From contig JAZGUH010000530.1 of the NCBI GenBank assembly GCA_037893225.1, positions 1 to 64,000 of the forward strand: DNA of 64,000 nucleotides, in the 5' to 3' direction. Position 1 is the stretch's first letter; each line of letters begins with the position of its first letter. The translations under genes and the position numbers were made by a program. Below, one piece after another: positions 35,982 through 48,483 of the stretch. This stretch comes from Hippasteria phrygiana (lineage: Eukaryota; Echinodermata; Asteroidea; Valvatida; Goniasteridae). The notes below the pieces were generated by a model that saw only the letters and a program-made list of their open reading frames with translations, made no database searches and had not been told where the DNA came from.

Positions 35982-38900
35982 ATGAAATATAAACCAAATA
36001 CAGTAATTTTGACATGTATGGATAGCTTAGATCTGGCGCTACATGTTGCAATCATCGGCGGCTTCCTAGATTTAAAACTTGTGGAGAAAATTCAAACCTC
36101 GCAATGTTTATTTTCTTTCCGGCCAACATCTGTGTGCATATTACCTTCTATTTATTGCTCCATGCCTGTCAAATTCCCTGGGGTATGGACTTGCTTTACT
36201 CATTCATAATTGCATGAAATATCAACCAAATTCAGTAATTTTGACATGTATGGATAGCTTAGATCTGGCGCTACATGTTGCAATTATCGGCGGCTTCTTA
36301 GAGTTAAAACTTGTGGAGAAAATTCAAACCTCGCAATGTTTATTTTCTTTCCGGCCAACATCTGTGTGCATATTACCTTCTATTTATTGCTCCATGCCTG
36401 TCAAATTCCCTGGGGTATGACTTGCTTTACTCATTCATAATTGCATGAAATATCAACCAAATTCAGTACTTTGGACATGTATGGATAGCTTAGATCTGGC
36501 GCTACATGTTGCAATTATCGGCGGCTTCTTAGAGTTAACACTTGTGGAGAAAATTCAAACCTCGCAATGTTTATTTTCTTCCCGGCCACCATCTGTGTGC
36601 AGATTACCTTCTATTTATTGCTCCATGCCTGTCAAATTCCCTAGGGTATGACTTGCTTTACTCATTCATAATTGCATGAAATATCAACCAAATTCAGTAC
36701 TTTGGACATGTATCGATAGCTTAGATCTGGCGCTACATGTTGCAATTATCGGCGGCTTCTTAGAGTTAAAACTTGTGGAGAAAATTCAAACCTCGCAATG
36801 TTTATTTTCTTTCCGGCCAACATCTGTGTACATGTTACCGTCTATTTATTGCTCCATGCATGTCAAATTCCCTGGGGTATGGACTTGCTTTACTCATTCA
36901 TAATTGCATGAAATATCAACCAAATTCAGTAATTTTGACATGTATGGATAGCTTAGATCTGGCGCTACATGTTGCAATTATCGGCGGCTTCTTAGAGTTA
37001 AAACTTGTGGAGAAAATTCAAACCTCGCAATGTTTATTTTCTTTCCGGCCAACATCTGTGTGCATATTACCTTCTATTTATTGCTCCATGCCTGTCAAAT
37101 TCCCTGGGGTATGGACTTGCTTTACTCATTCATAATTGCATGAAATATCAACCAAATTCAGTACTTTGGACATGTATCGATAGCTTAGATCTGGCGCTAC
37201 ATGTTGCAATTATCGGCGGCTTCTTAGAGTTAACACTTGTGGAGAAAATTCAAACCTCGCAATGTTTATTTTCTTTCCGGCCAACATCTGTGTACATGTT
37301 ACCGTCTATTTATTGCTCCATGCATGTCAAATTCCCTGGGGTATGGACTTGCTTTACTCATTCATAATTGCATGAAATATCAACCAAATTCAGTAATTTT
37401 GACATGTATGGATAGCTTAGATCTGGCGCTACATGTTGCAATTATCGGCGGCTTCTTAGAGTTAAAACTTGTGGAGAAAATTCAAACCTCGCAATGTTTA
37501 TTTTCTTTCCGGCCAACATCTGTGTGCATATTACCTTCTATTTATTGCTCCATGCCTGTCAAATTCCCTGGGGTATGGACTTGCTTTACTCATTCATAAT
37601 TGCATGAAATATCAACCAAATTCAGTACTTTGGACATGTATCGATAGCTTAGATCTGGCGCTACATGTTGCAATTATCGGCGGCTTCTTAGAGTTAACAC
37701 TTGTGGAGAAAATTCAAACCTCGCAATGTTTATTTTCTTTCCGGCCAACATCTGTGTACATGTTACCGTCTATTTATTGCTCCATGCATGTCAAATTCCC
37801 TGGGGTATGGACTTGCTTTACTCATTCATAATTGCATGAAATATCAACCAAATTCAGTACTTTGGACATGTATCGATAGCTTAGATCTGGCGCTACATGT
37901 TGCAATTATCGGCGGCTTCTTAGAGTTAACACTTGTGGAGAAAATTCAAACCTCGCAATGTTTATTTTCTTTCCGGCCAACATCTGTGTACAGATTACCT
38001 TTTATTTATTGCTCCATGCCTGTCAAATTCCCTAGGGTATGACTTGCTTTACTCATTCATAATTGCATGAAATATCAACCAAATTCAGTAATTTTGACAT
38101 GTATGGATAGCTTAGATCTGGCGCTACATGTTGCAATTATCGGCGGCTTCTTAGAGTTAAAACTTGTGGAGAAAATTCAAACCTCGCAATGTTTATTTTC
38201 TTTCCGGCCAACATCTGTGTGCATATTACCTTCTATTTATTGCTCCATGCCTGTCAAATTCCCTGGGGTATGGACTTGCTTTACTCATTCATAATTGCAT
38301 GAAATATCAACCAAATTCAGTACTTTGGACATGTATCGATAGCTTAGATCTGGCGCTACATGTTGCAATTATCGGCGGCTTCTTAGAGTTAACACTTGTG
38401 GAGAAAATTCAAACCTCGCAATGTTTATTTTCTTTCCGGCCAACATCTGTGTACATGTAACCGTCTATTTATTGCTCCATGCATGTCAAATTCCCTGGGG
38501 TATGGACTTGCTTTACTCATTCATAATTGCATGAAATATCAACCAAATTCAGTACTTTGGACATGTATCGATAGCTTAGATCTGGCGCTACATGTTGCAA
38601 TTATCGGCGGCTTCTTAGAGTTAACACTTGTGGAGAAAATTCAAACCTCGCAATGTTTATTTTCTTTCCGGCCAACATCTGTGTACAGATTACCTTTTAT
38701 TTATTGCTCCATGCCTGTCAAATTCCCTAGGGTATGACTTGCTTTACTCATTCATAATTGCATGAAATATCAACCAAATTCAGTAATTTTGACATGTATG
38801 GATAGCTTAGATCTGGCGCTACATGTTGCAATTATCGGCGGCTTCTTAGAGTTAAAACTTGTGGAGAAAATTCAAACCTCGCAATGTTTATTTTCTTCCC

Positions 38901-39223
38901 GGCCACCATCTGTGTGCAGATTACCTTTTATTTATTGCTCCATGCCTGTCAAATTCCCTAGGGTATGACTTGCTTTACTCATTCATAATTGCATGAAATA
39001 TCAACCAAATTCAGTAATTTTGACATGTATGGATAGCTTAGATCTGGCGCTACATGTTGCAATCATCGGCGGCTTCTTAGAGTTAAAACTTGTGGAGAAA
39101 ATTCAAACCTCGCAATGTTTATTTTCTTTCCGGCCAACATCTGTGTGCATATTACCTTCTATTTATTGCTCCATGCCTGTCAAATTCCCTAGGGTATGAC
39201 TTGCTTTACTCATTCATAATTGC
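35982..39223 (+). repeat. 14-monomer HOR unit with C-B duplication
   Basis: The order is I, J, K, L, C, B, C, B, D, C, B with CATGTAACCG, D, E, F (231-bp form). The C-B dimer (36908 and 37372) is duplicated in tandem with a 464-bp period. Confidence 0.81.
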
Positions 39224-41538
39224 ATGAAATATAAACCAAATACAGTAATTTTGACATGTATGGATAGCTTAGATCTGGCGCTACATGTTGCAATCATCGG
39301 CGGCTTCCTAGATTTAAAACTTGTGGAGAAAATTCAAACCTCGCAATGTTTATTTTCTTTCCGGCCAACATCTGTGTGCATATTACCTTCTATTTATTGC
39401 TCCATGCCTGTCAAATTCCCTGGGGTATGGACTTGCTTTACTCATTCATAATTGCATGAAATATCAACCAAATTCAGTAATTTTGACATGTATGGATAGC
39501 TTAGATCTGGCGCTACATGTTGCAATTATCGGCGGCTTCTTAGAGTTAAAACTTGTGGAGAAAATTCAAACCTCGCAATGTTTATTTTCTTTCCGGCCAA
39601 CATCTGTGTGCATATTACCTTCTATTTATTGCTCCATGCCTGTCAAATTCCCTGGGGTATGACTTGCTTTACTCATTCATAATTGCATGAAATATCAACC
39701 AAATTCAGTAATTTTGACATGTATGGATAGCTTAGATCTGGCGCTACATTTTGCAATTATCGGCGGCTTCTAAGAGTTAAAACTTGTGGAGAAAATTCAA
39801 ACCTCGCAATGTTTATTTTCTTTCCGGCCAACATCTGTGTGCATATTACCTTCTATTTATTGCTCCATGCCTGTCAAATTCCCTGGGGTATGGACTTGCT
39901 TTACTCATTCATAATTGCATGAAATATCAACCAAATTCAGTACTTTGGACATGTATCGATAGCTTAGATCTGGCGCTACATGTTGCAATTATCGGCGGCT
40001 TCTTAGAGTTAACACTTGTGGAGAAAATTCAAACCTCGCAATGTTTATTTTCTTTCCGGCCAACATCTGTGTACATGTTACCGTCTATTTATTGCTCCAT
40101 GCATGTCAAATTCCCTGGGGTATGGACTTGCTTTACTCATTCATAATTGCATGAAATATCAACCAAATTCAGTACTTTGGACATGTATCGATAGCTTAGA
40201 TCTGGCGCTACATGTTGCAATTATCGGCGGCTTCTTAGAGTTAACACTTGTGGAGAAAATTCAAACCTCGCAATGTTTATTTTCTTTCCGGCCAACATCT
40301 GTGTACAGATTACCTTTTATTTATTGCTCCATGCCTGTCAAATTCCCTAGGGTATGACTTGCTTTACTCATTCATAATTGCATGAAATATCAACCAAATT
40401 CAGTAATTTTGACATGTATGGATAGCTTAGATCTGGCGCTACATGTTGCAATTATCGGCGGCTTCTTAGAGTTAAAACTTGTGGAGAAAATTCAAACCTC
40501 GCAATGTTTATTTTCTTTCCGGCCAACATCTGTGTGCATATTACCTTCTATTTATTGCTCCATGCCTGTCAAATTCCCTGGGGTATGGACTTGCTTTACT
40601 CATTCATAATTGCATGAAATATCAACCAAATTCAGTACTTTGGACATGTATCGATAGCTTAGATCTGGCGCTACATGTTGCAATTATCGGCGGCTTCTTA
40701 GAGTTAACACTTGTGGAGAAAATTCAAACCTCGCAATGTTTATTTTCTTTCCGGCCAACATCTGTGTACATGTAACCGTCTATTTATTGCTCCATGCATG
40801 TCAAATTCCCTGGGGTATGGACTTGCTTTACTCATTCATAATTGCATGAAATATCAACCAAATTCAGTACTTTGGACATGTATCGATAGCTTAGATCTGG
40901 CGCTACATGTTGCAATTATCGGCGGCTTCTTAGAGTTAACACTTGTGGAGAAAATTCAAACCTCGCAATGTTTATTTTCTTTCCGGCCAACATCTGTGTA
41001 CAGATTACCTTTTATTTATTGCTCCATGCCTGTCAAATTCCCTAGGGTATGACTTGCTTTACTCATTCATAATTGCATGAAATATCAACCAAATTCAGTA
41101 ATTTTGACATGTATGGATAGCTTAGATCTGGCGCTACATGTTGCAATTATCGGCGGCTTCTTAGAGTTAAAACTTGTGGAGAAAATTCAAACCTCGCAAT
41201 GTTTATTTTCTTCCCGGCCACCATCTGTGTGCAGATTACCTTTTATTTATTGCTCCATGCCTGTCAAATTCCCTAGGGTATGACTTGCTTTACTCATTCA
41301 TAATTGCATGAAATATCAACCAAATTCAGTAATTTTGACATGTATGGATAGCTTAGATCTGGCGCTACATGTTGCAATCATCGGCGGCTTCTTAGAGTTA
41401 AAACTTGTGGAGAAAATTCAAACCTCGCAATGTTTATTTTCTTTCCGGCCAACATCTGTGTGCATATTACCTTCTATTTATTGCTCCATGCCTGTCAAAT
41501 TCCCTAGGGTATGACTTGCTTTACTCATTCATAATTGC
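39224..41538 (+). repeat. 10-monomer unit, near copy of 36908-39223 order
   Basis: The order is I, J, a C copy with two private changes (39687), B, D, C, B with CATGTAACCG, D, E, F (231-bp form). From B at 39919 to J at 41771 the order matches B at 37604 to J at 39456, a 2315-bp offset. This indicates a 10-monomer tandem duplication. Confidence 0.82.
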
Positions 41539-43390
41539 ATGAAATATAAACCAAATACAGTAATTTTGACATGTATGGATAGCTTAGATCTGGCGCTACA
41601 TGTTGCAATCATCGGCGGCTTCCTAGATTTAAAACTTGTGGAGAAAATTCAAACCTCGCAATGTTTATTTTCTTTCCGGCCAACATCTGTGTGCATATTA
41701 CCTTCTATTTATTGCTCCATGCCTGTCAAATTCCCTGGGGTATGGACTTGCTTTACTCATTCATAATTGCATGAAATATCAACCAAATTCAGTAATTTTG
41801 ACATGTATGGATAGCTTAGATCTGGCGCTACATGTTGCAATTATCGGCGGCTTCTTAGAGTTAAAACTTGTGGAGAAAATTCAAACCTCGCAATGTTTAT
41901 TTTCTTTCCGGCCAACATCTGTGTGCATATTACCTTCTATTTATTGCTCCATGCCTGTCAAATTCCCTGGGGTATGACTTGCTTTACTCATTCATAATTG
42001 CATGAAATATCAACCAAATTCAGTACTTTGGACATGTATGGATAGCTTAGATCTGGCGCTACATGTTGCAATTATCGGCGGCTTCTTAGAGTTAACACTT
42101 GTGGAGAAAATTCAAACCTCGCAATGTTTATTTTCTTCCCGGCCACCATCTGTGTGCAGATTACCTTCTATTTATTGCTCCATGCCTGTCAAATTCCCTA
42201 GGGTATGACTTGCTTTACTCATTCATAATTGCATGAAATATCAACCAAATTCAGTACTTTGGACATGTATCGATAGCTTAGATCTGGCGCTACATGTTGC
42301 AATTATCGGCGGCTTCTTAGAGTTAAAACTTGTGGAGAAAATTCAAACCTCGCAATGTTTATTTTCTTTCCGGCCAACATCTGTGTACATGTTACCGTCT
42401 ATTTATTGCTCCATGCATGTCAAATTCCCTGGGGTATGGACTTGCTTTACTCATTCATAATTGCATGAAATATCAACCAAATTCAGTAATTTTGACATGT
42501 ATGGATAGCTTAGATCTGGCGCTACATGTTGCAATTATCGGCGGCTTCTTAGAGTTAAAACTTGTGGAGAAAATTCAAACCTCGCAATGTTTATTTTCTT
42601 TCCGGCCAACATCTGTGTGCATATTACCTTCTATTTATTGCTCCATGCCTGTCAAATTCCCTGGGGTATGGACTTGCTTTACTCATTCATAATTGCATGA
42701 AATATCAACCAAATTCAGTACTTTGGACATGTATCGATAGCTTAGATCTGGCGCTACATGTTGCAATTATCGGCGGCTTCTTAGAGTTAACACTTGTGGA
42801 GAAAATTCAAACCTCGCAATGTTTATTTTCTTTCCGGCCAACATCTGTGTACATGTTACCGTCTATTTATTGCTCCATGCATGTCAAATTCCCTGGGGTA
42901 TGGACTTGCTTTACTCATTCATAATTGCATGAAATATCAACCAAATTCAGTACTTTGGACATGTATCGATAGCTTAGATCTGGCGCTACATGTTGCAATT
43001 ATCGGCGGCTTCTTAGAGTTAACACTTGTGGAGAAAATTCAAACCTCGCAATGTTTATTTTCTTTCCGGCCAACATCTGTGTACAGATTACCTTTTATTT
43101 ATTGCTCCATGCCTGTCAAATTCCCTAGGGTATGACTTGCTTTACTCATTCATAATTGCATGAAATATCAACCAAATTCAGTAATTTTGACATGTATGGA
43201 TAGCTTAGATCTGGCGCTACATGTTGCAATTATCGGCGGCTTCTTAGAGTTAAAACTTGTGGAGAAAATTCAAACCTCGCAATGTTTATTTTCTTCCCGG
43301 CCACCATCTGTGTGCAGATTACCTTTTATTTATTGCTCCATGCCTGTCAAATTCCCTAGGGTATGACTTGCTTTACTCATTCATAATTGC

Positions 43391-43622
43391 ATGAAATATC
43401 AACCAAATTCAGTAATTTTGACATGTATGGATAGCTTAGATCTGGCGCTACATGTTGCAATCATCGGCGGCTTCTTAGAGTTAAAACTTGTGGAGAAAAT
43501 TCAAACCTCGCAATGTTTATTTTCTTTCCGGCCAACATCTGTGTGCATATTACCTTCTATTTATTGCTCCATGCCTGTCAAATTCCCTGGGGTATGGACT
43601 TGCTCTACTCATTCATAATTGC
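43391..43622 (+). repeat. Monomer type F (232 bp)
   Basis: Type F has CAATCATCGG at 68-77 (site 72 C), the C-like 3' half (GTGCATATTACCTTCT, CATGCCTG) and the diagnostic GCTCTACTC at 212-220. It almost always precedes G. A 231-bp sub-form with CCCTAGGGTATGAC in place of the last two marks occurs at 29035, 35751, 38993 and 41308. Confidence 0.87.
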
Positions 43623-43853
43623 ATGAAATATCAACCAAATACAGTAATTTTGACATGTATGGATAGCTTAGATCTGGCGCTACATGTTGCAATCATCGGC
43701 GGCTTCCTAGAGTTAAAACTTGTGGAGAAAATTCAAACCTCGCAATGTTTATTTTCTTTCCGGCCAACATCTGTGTGCATATTACCTTCTATTTATTGCT
43801 CCATGCCTGTCAAATTCCCTAGGGTATGACTTGCTTTACTCATTCATAATTGC
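43623..43853 (+). repeat. Monomer type G (231 bp)
   Basis: Type G has AAATACAG at 15-22 (site 19 A), CAATCATCGG, GGCTTCCTAGAG (site 85 C), GTGCATATTACCTTCT, CATGCCTG and CCCTAGGGTATGAC. It closes both left-domain units (before H) and right-domain units (before I). This shows that the two HOR families share a common right end. Confidence 0.88.
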
Positions 43854-44085
43854 ATGAAATATAAACCAAATACAGTAATTTTGACATGTATGGATAGCTT
43901 AGATCTGGCGCTACATGTTGCAATTATCGGCGGCTTCTTAGAGTTAAAACTTGTGGAGAAAATTCAAACCTCGCAATGTTTATTTTCTTTCCGGCCAACA
44001 TCTGTGTACATGTTACCGTCTATTTATTGCTCCATGCATGTCAAATTCCCTGGGGTATGGACTTGCTTTACTCATTCATAATTGC
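43854..44085 (+). repeat. Monomer type H (232 bp)
   Basis: Type H has GAAATATAAACC at 3-14 (site 10 A) and AAATACAG, then an A-like remainder with TACATGTTACCGTCT and CATGCATG. It opens the left-domain units at 4714, 5870, 7492, 9113, 10270, 11890, 13049, 14672 and 18845, and recurs at 33897, 43854, 45475 and 47327. It looks like a G/I-type 5' end joined to an A-type 3' end (inference). Confidence 0.88.
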
Positions 44086-45474
44086 ATGAAATATCAACCA
44101 AATTCAGTAATTTTGACATGTATGGATAGCTTAGATCTGGCGCTACATGTTGCAATTATCGGCGGCTTCTTAGAGTTAAAACTTGTGGAGAAAATTCAAA
44201 CCTCGCAATGTTTATTTTCTTTCCGGCCAACATCTGTGTGCATATTACCTTCTATTTATTGCTCCATGCCTGTCAAATTCCCTGGGGTATGGACTTGCTT
44301 TACTCATTCATAATTGCATGAAATATCAACCAAATTCAGTACTTTGGACATGTATCGATAGCTTAGATCTGGCGCTACATGTTGCAATTATCGGCGGCTT
44401 CTTAGAGTTAACACTTGTGGAGAAAATTCAAACCTCGCAATGTTTATTTTCTTTCCGGCCAACATCTGTGTACATGTTACCGTCTATTTATTGCTCCATG
44501 CATGTCAAATTCCCTGGGGTATGGACTTGCTTTACTCATTCATAATTGCATGAAATATCAACCAAATTCAGTACTTTGGACATGTATCGATAGCTTAGAT
44601 CTGGCGCTACATGTTGCAATTAACGGCGGCTTCTTAGAGTTAACACTTGTGGAGAAAATTCAAACCTCGCAATGTTTATTTTCTTTCCGGCCAACATCTG
44701 TGTACAGATTACCTTTTATTTATTGCTCCATGCCTGTCAAATTCCCTGGGGTATGACTTGCTTTACTCATTCATAATTGCATGAAATATCAACCAAATTC
44801 AGTAATTTTGACATGTATGGATAGCTTAGATCTGGCGCTACATGTTGCAATTATCGGCGGCTTCTTAGAGTTAAAACTTGTGGAGAAAATTCAAACCTCG
44901 CAATGTTTATTTTCTTCCCGGCCACCATCTGTGTGCAGATTACCTTTTATTTATTGCTCCATGCCTGTCAAATTCCCTAGGGTATGACTTGCTTTACTCA
45001 TTCATAATTGCATGAAATATCAACCAAATTCAGTAATTTTGACATGTATGGATAGCTTAGATCTGGCGCTACATGTTGCAATCATCGGCGGCTTCTTAGA
45101 GTTAAAACTTGTGGAGAAAATTCAAACCTCGCAATGTTTATTTTCTTTCCGGCCAACATCTGTGTGCATATTACCTTCTATTTATTGCTCCATGCCTGTC
45201 AAATTCCCTGGGGTATGGACTTGCTCTACTCATTCATAATTGCATGAAATATCAACCAAATACAGTAATTTTGACATGTATGGATAGCTTAGATCTGGCG
45301 CTACATGTTGCAATCATCGGCGGCTTCCTAGAGTTAAAACTTGTGGAGAAAATTCAAACCTCGCAATGTTTATTTTCTTTCCGGCCAACATCTGTGTGCA
45401 TATTACCTTCTATTTATTGCTCCATGCCTGTCAAATTCCCTAGGGTATGACTTGCTTTACTCATTCATAATTGC

Positions 45475-48400
45475 ATGAAATATAAACCAAATACAGTAAT
45501 TTTGACATGTATGGATAGCTTAGATCTGGCGCTACATGTTGCAATTATCGGCGGCTTCTTAGAGTTAAAACTTGTGGAGAAAATTCAAACCTCGCAATGT
45601 TTATTTTCTTTCCGGCCAACATCTGTGTACATGTTACCGTCTATTTATTGCTCCATGCATGTCAAATTCCCTGGGGTATGGACTTGCTTTACTCATTCAT
45701 AATTGCATGAAATATCAACCAAATTCAGTACTTTGGACATGTATCGATAGCTTAGATCTGGCGCTACATGTTGCAATTAACGGCGGCTTCTTAGAGTTAA
45801 CACTTGTGGAGAAAATTCAAACCTCGCAATGTTTATTTTCTTTCCGGCCAACATCTGTGTACAGATTACCTTTTATTTATTGCTCCATGCCTGTCAAATT
45901 CCCTGGGGTATGACTTGCTTTACTCATTCATAATTGCATGAAATATCAACCAAATTCAGTAATTTTGACATGTATGGATAGCTTAGATCTGGCGCTACAT
46001 GTTGCAATTATCGGCGGCTTCTTAGAGTTAAAACTTGTGGAGAAAATTCAAACCTCGCAATGTTTATTTTCTTCCCGGCCACCATCTGTGTGCAGATTAC
46101 CTTTTATTTATTGCTCCATGCCTGTCAAATTCCCTAGGGTATGACTTGCTTTACTCATTCATAATTGCATGAAATATCAACCAAATTCAGTAATTTTGAC
46201 ATGTATGGATAGCTTAGATCTGGCGCTACATGTTGCAATCATCGGCGGCTTCTTAGAGTTAAAACTTGTGGAGAAAATTCAAACCTCGCAATGTTTATTT
46301 TCTTTCCGGCCAACATCTGTGTGCATATTACCTTCTATTTATTGCTCCATGCCTGTCAAATTCCCTGGGGTATGGACTTGCTCTACTCATTCATAATTGC
46401 ATGAAATATCAACCAAATACAGTAATTTTGACATGTATGGATAGCTTAGATCTGGCGCTACATGTTGCAATTATCGGCGGCTTCTTAGAGTTAAAACTTG
46501 TGGAGAAAATTCAAACCTCGCAATGTTTATTTTCTTTCCGGCCAACATCTGTGTACATGTTACCGTCTATTTATTGCTCCATGCATGTCAAATTCCCTGG
46601 GGTATGGACTTGCTTTACTCATTCATAATTGCATGAAATATCAACCAAATTCAGTAATTTTGACATGTATGGATAGCTTAGATCTGGCGCTACATGTTGC
46701 AATTATCGGCGGCTTCTTAGAGTTAAAACTTGTGGAGAAAATTCAAACCTCGCAATGTTTATTTTCTTCCCGGCCACCATCTGTGTGCAGATTACCTTTT
46801 ATTTATTGCTCCATGCCTGTCAAATTCCCTAGGGTATGACTTGCTTTACTCATTCATAATTGCATGAAATATCAACCAAATTCAGTAATTTTGACATGTA
46901 TGGATAGCTTAGATCTGGCGCTACATGTTGCAATCATCGGCGGCTTCTTAGAGTTAAAACTTGTGGAGAAAATTCAAACCTCGCAATGTTTATTTTCTTT
47001 CCGGCCAACATCTGTGTGCATATTACCTTCTATTTATTGCTCCATGCCTGTCAAATTCCCTGGGGTATGGACTTGCTCTACTCATTCATAATTGCATGAA
47101 ATATCAACCAAATACAGTAATTTTGACATGTATGGATAGCTTAGATCTGGCGCTACATGTTGCAATCATCGGCGGCTTCCTAGAGTTAAAACTTGTGGAG
47201 AAAATTCAAACCTCGCAATGTTTATTTTCTTTCCGGCCAACATCTGTGTGCATATTACCTTCTATTTATTGCTCCATGCCTGTCAAATTCCCTAGGGTAT
47301 GACTTGCTTTACTCATTCATAATTGCATGAAATATAAACCAAATACAGTAATTTTGACATGTATGGATAGCTTAGATCTGGCGCTACATGTTGCAATTAT
47401 CGGCGGCTTCTTAGAGTTAAAACTTGTGGAGAAAATTCAAACCTCGCAATGTTTATTTTCTTTCCGGCCAACATCTGTGTACATGTTACCGTCTATTTAT
47501 TGCTCCATGCATGTCAAATTCCCTGGGGTATGGACTTGCTTTACTCATTCATAATTGCATGAAATATCAACCAAATTCAGTACTTTGGACATGTATCGAT
47601 AGCTTAGATCTGGCGCTACATGTTGCAATTAACGGCGGCTTCTTAGAGTTAACACTTGTGGAGAAAATTCAAACCTCGCAATGTTTATTTTCTTTCCGGC
47701 CAACATCTGTGTACAGATTACCTTTTATTTATTGCTCCATGCCTGTCAAATTCCCTGGGGTATGACTTGCTTTACTCATTCATAATTGCATGAAATATCA
47801 ACCAAATTCAGTAATTTTGACATGTATGGATAGCTTAGATCTGGCGCTACATGTTGCAATTATCGGCGGCTTCTTAGAGTTAAAACTTGTGGAGAAAATT
47901 CAAACCTCGCAATGTTTATTTTCTTCCCGGCCACCATCTGTGTGCAGATTACCTTTTATTTATTGCTCCATGCCTGTCAAATTCCCTAGGGTATGACTTG
48001 CTTTACTCATTCATAATTGCATGAAATATCAACCAAATTCAGTAATTTTGACATGTATGGATAGCTTAGATCTGGCGCTACATGTTGCAATCATCGGCGG
48101 CTTCTTAGAGTTAAAACTTGTGGAGAAAATTCAAACCTCGCAATGTTTATTTTCTTTCCGGCCAACATCTGTGTGCATATTACCTTCTATTTATTGCTCC
48201 ATGCCTGTCAAATTCCCTGGGGTATGGACTTGCTCTACTCATTCATAATTGCATGAAATATCAACCAAATACAGTAATTTTGACATGTATGGATAGCTTA
48301 GATCTGGCGCTACATGTTGCAATTATCGGCGGCTTCTTAGAGTTAAAACTTGTGGAGAAAATTCAAACCTCGCAATGTTTATTTTCTTTCCGGCCAACAT

Positions 48401-48483
48401 CTGTGTACATGTTACCGTCTATTTATTGCTCCATGCATGTCAAATTCCCTGGGGTATGGACTTGCTTTACTCATTCATAATTG
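45475..48483 (+). repeat. Tandem 8-monomer duplication, 1852-bp period
   Basis: The order H, D (TTAACGG form), E, F, G/A chimera, E, F, G occupies 45475-47326. The first five types recur at 47327-48483. The D monomers share the private T-to-A at site 74 (45780 and 47632). An earlier relative is at 44550 (change at 44623), 1157 bp before the first. Confidence 0.85.

Noticed and set aside
43854..43880. TATAAA motif in H and I monomers as a promoter
   Set aside because: It arises from one C-to-A change at site 10 in an AT-rich stretch. No initiator, downstream gene or conserved spacing supports promoter function.
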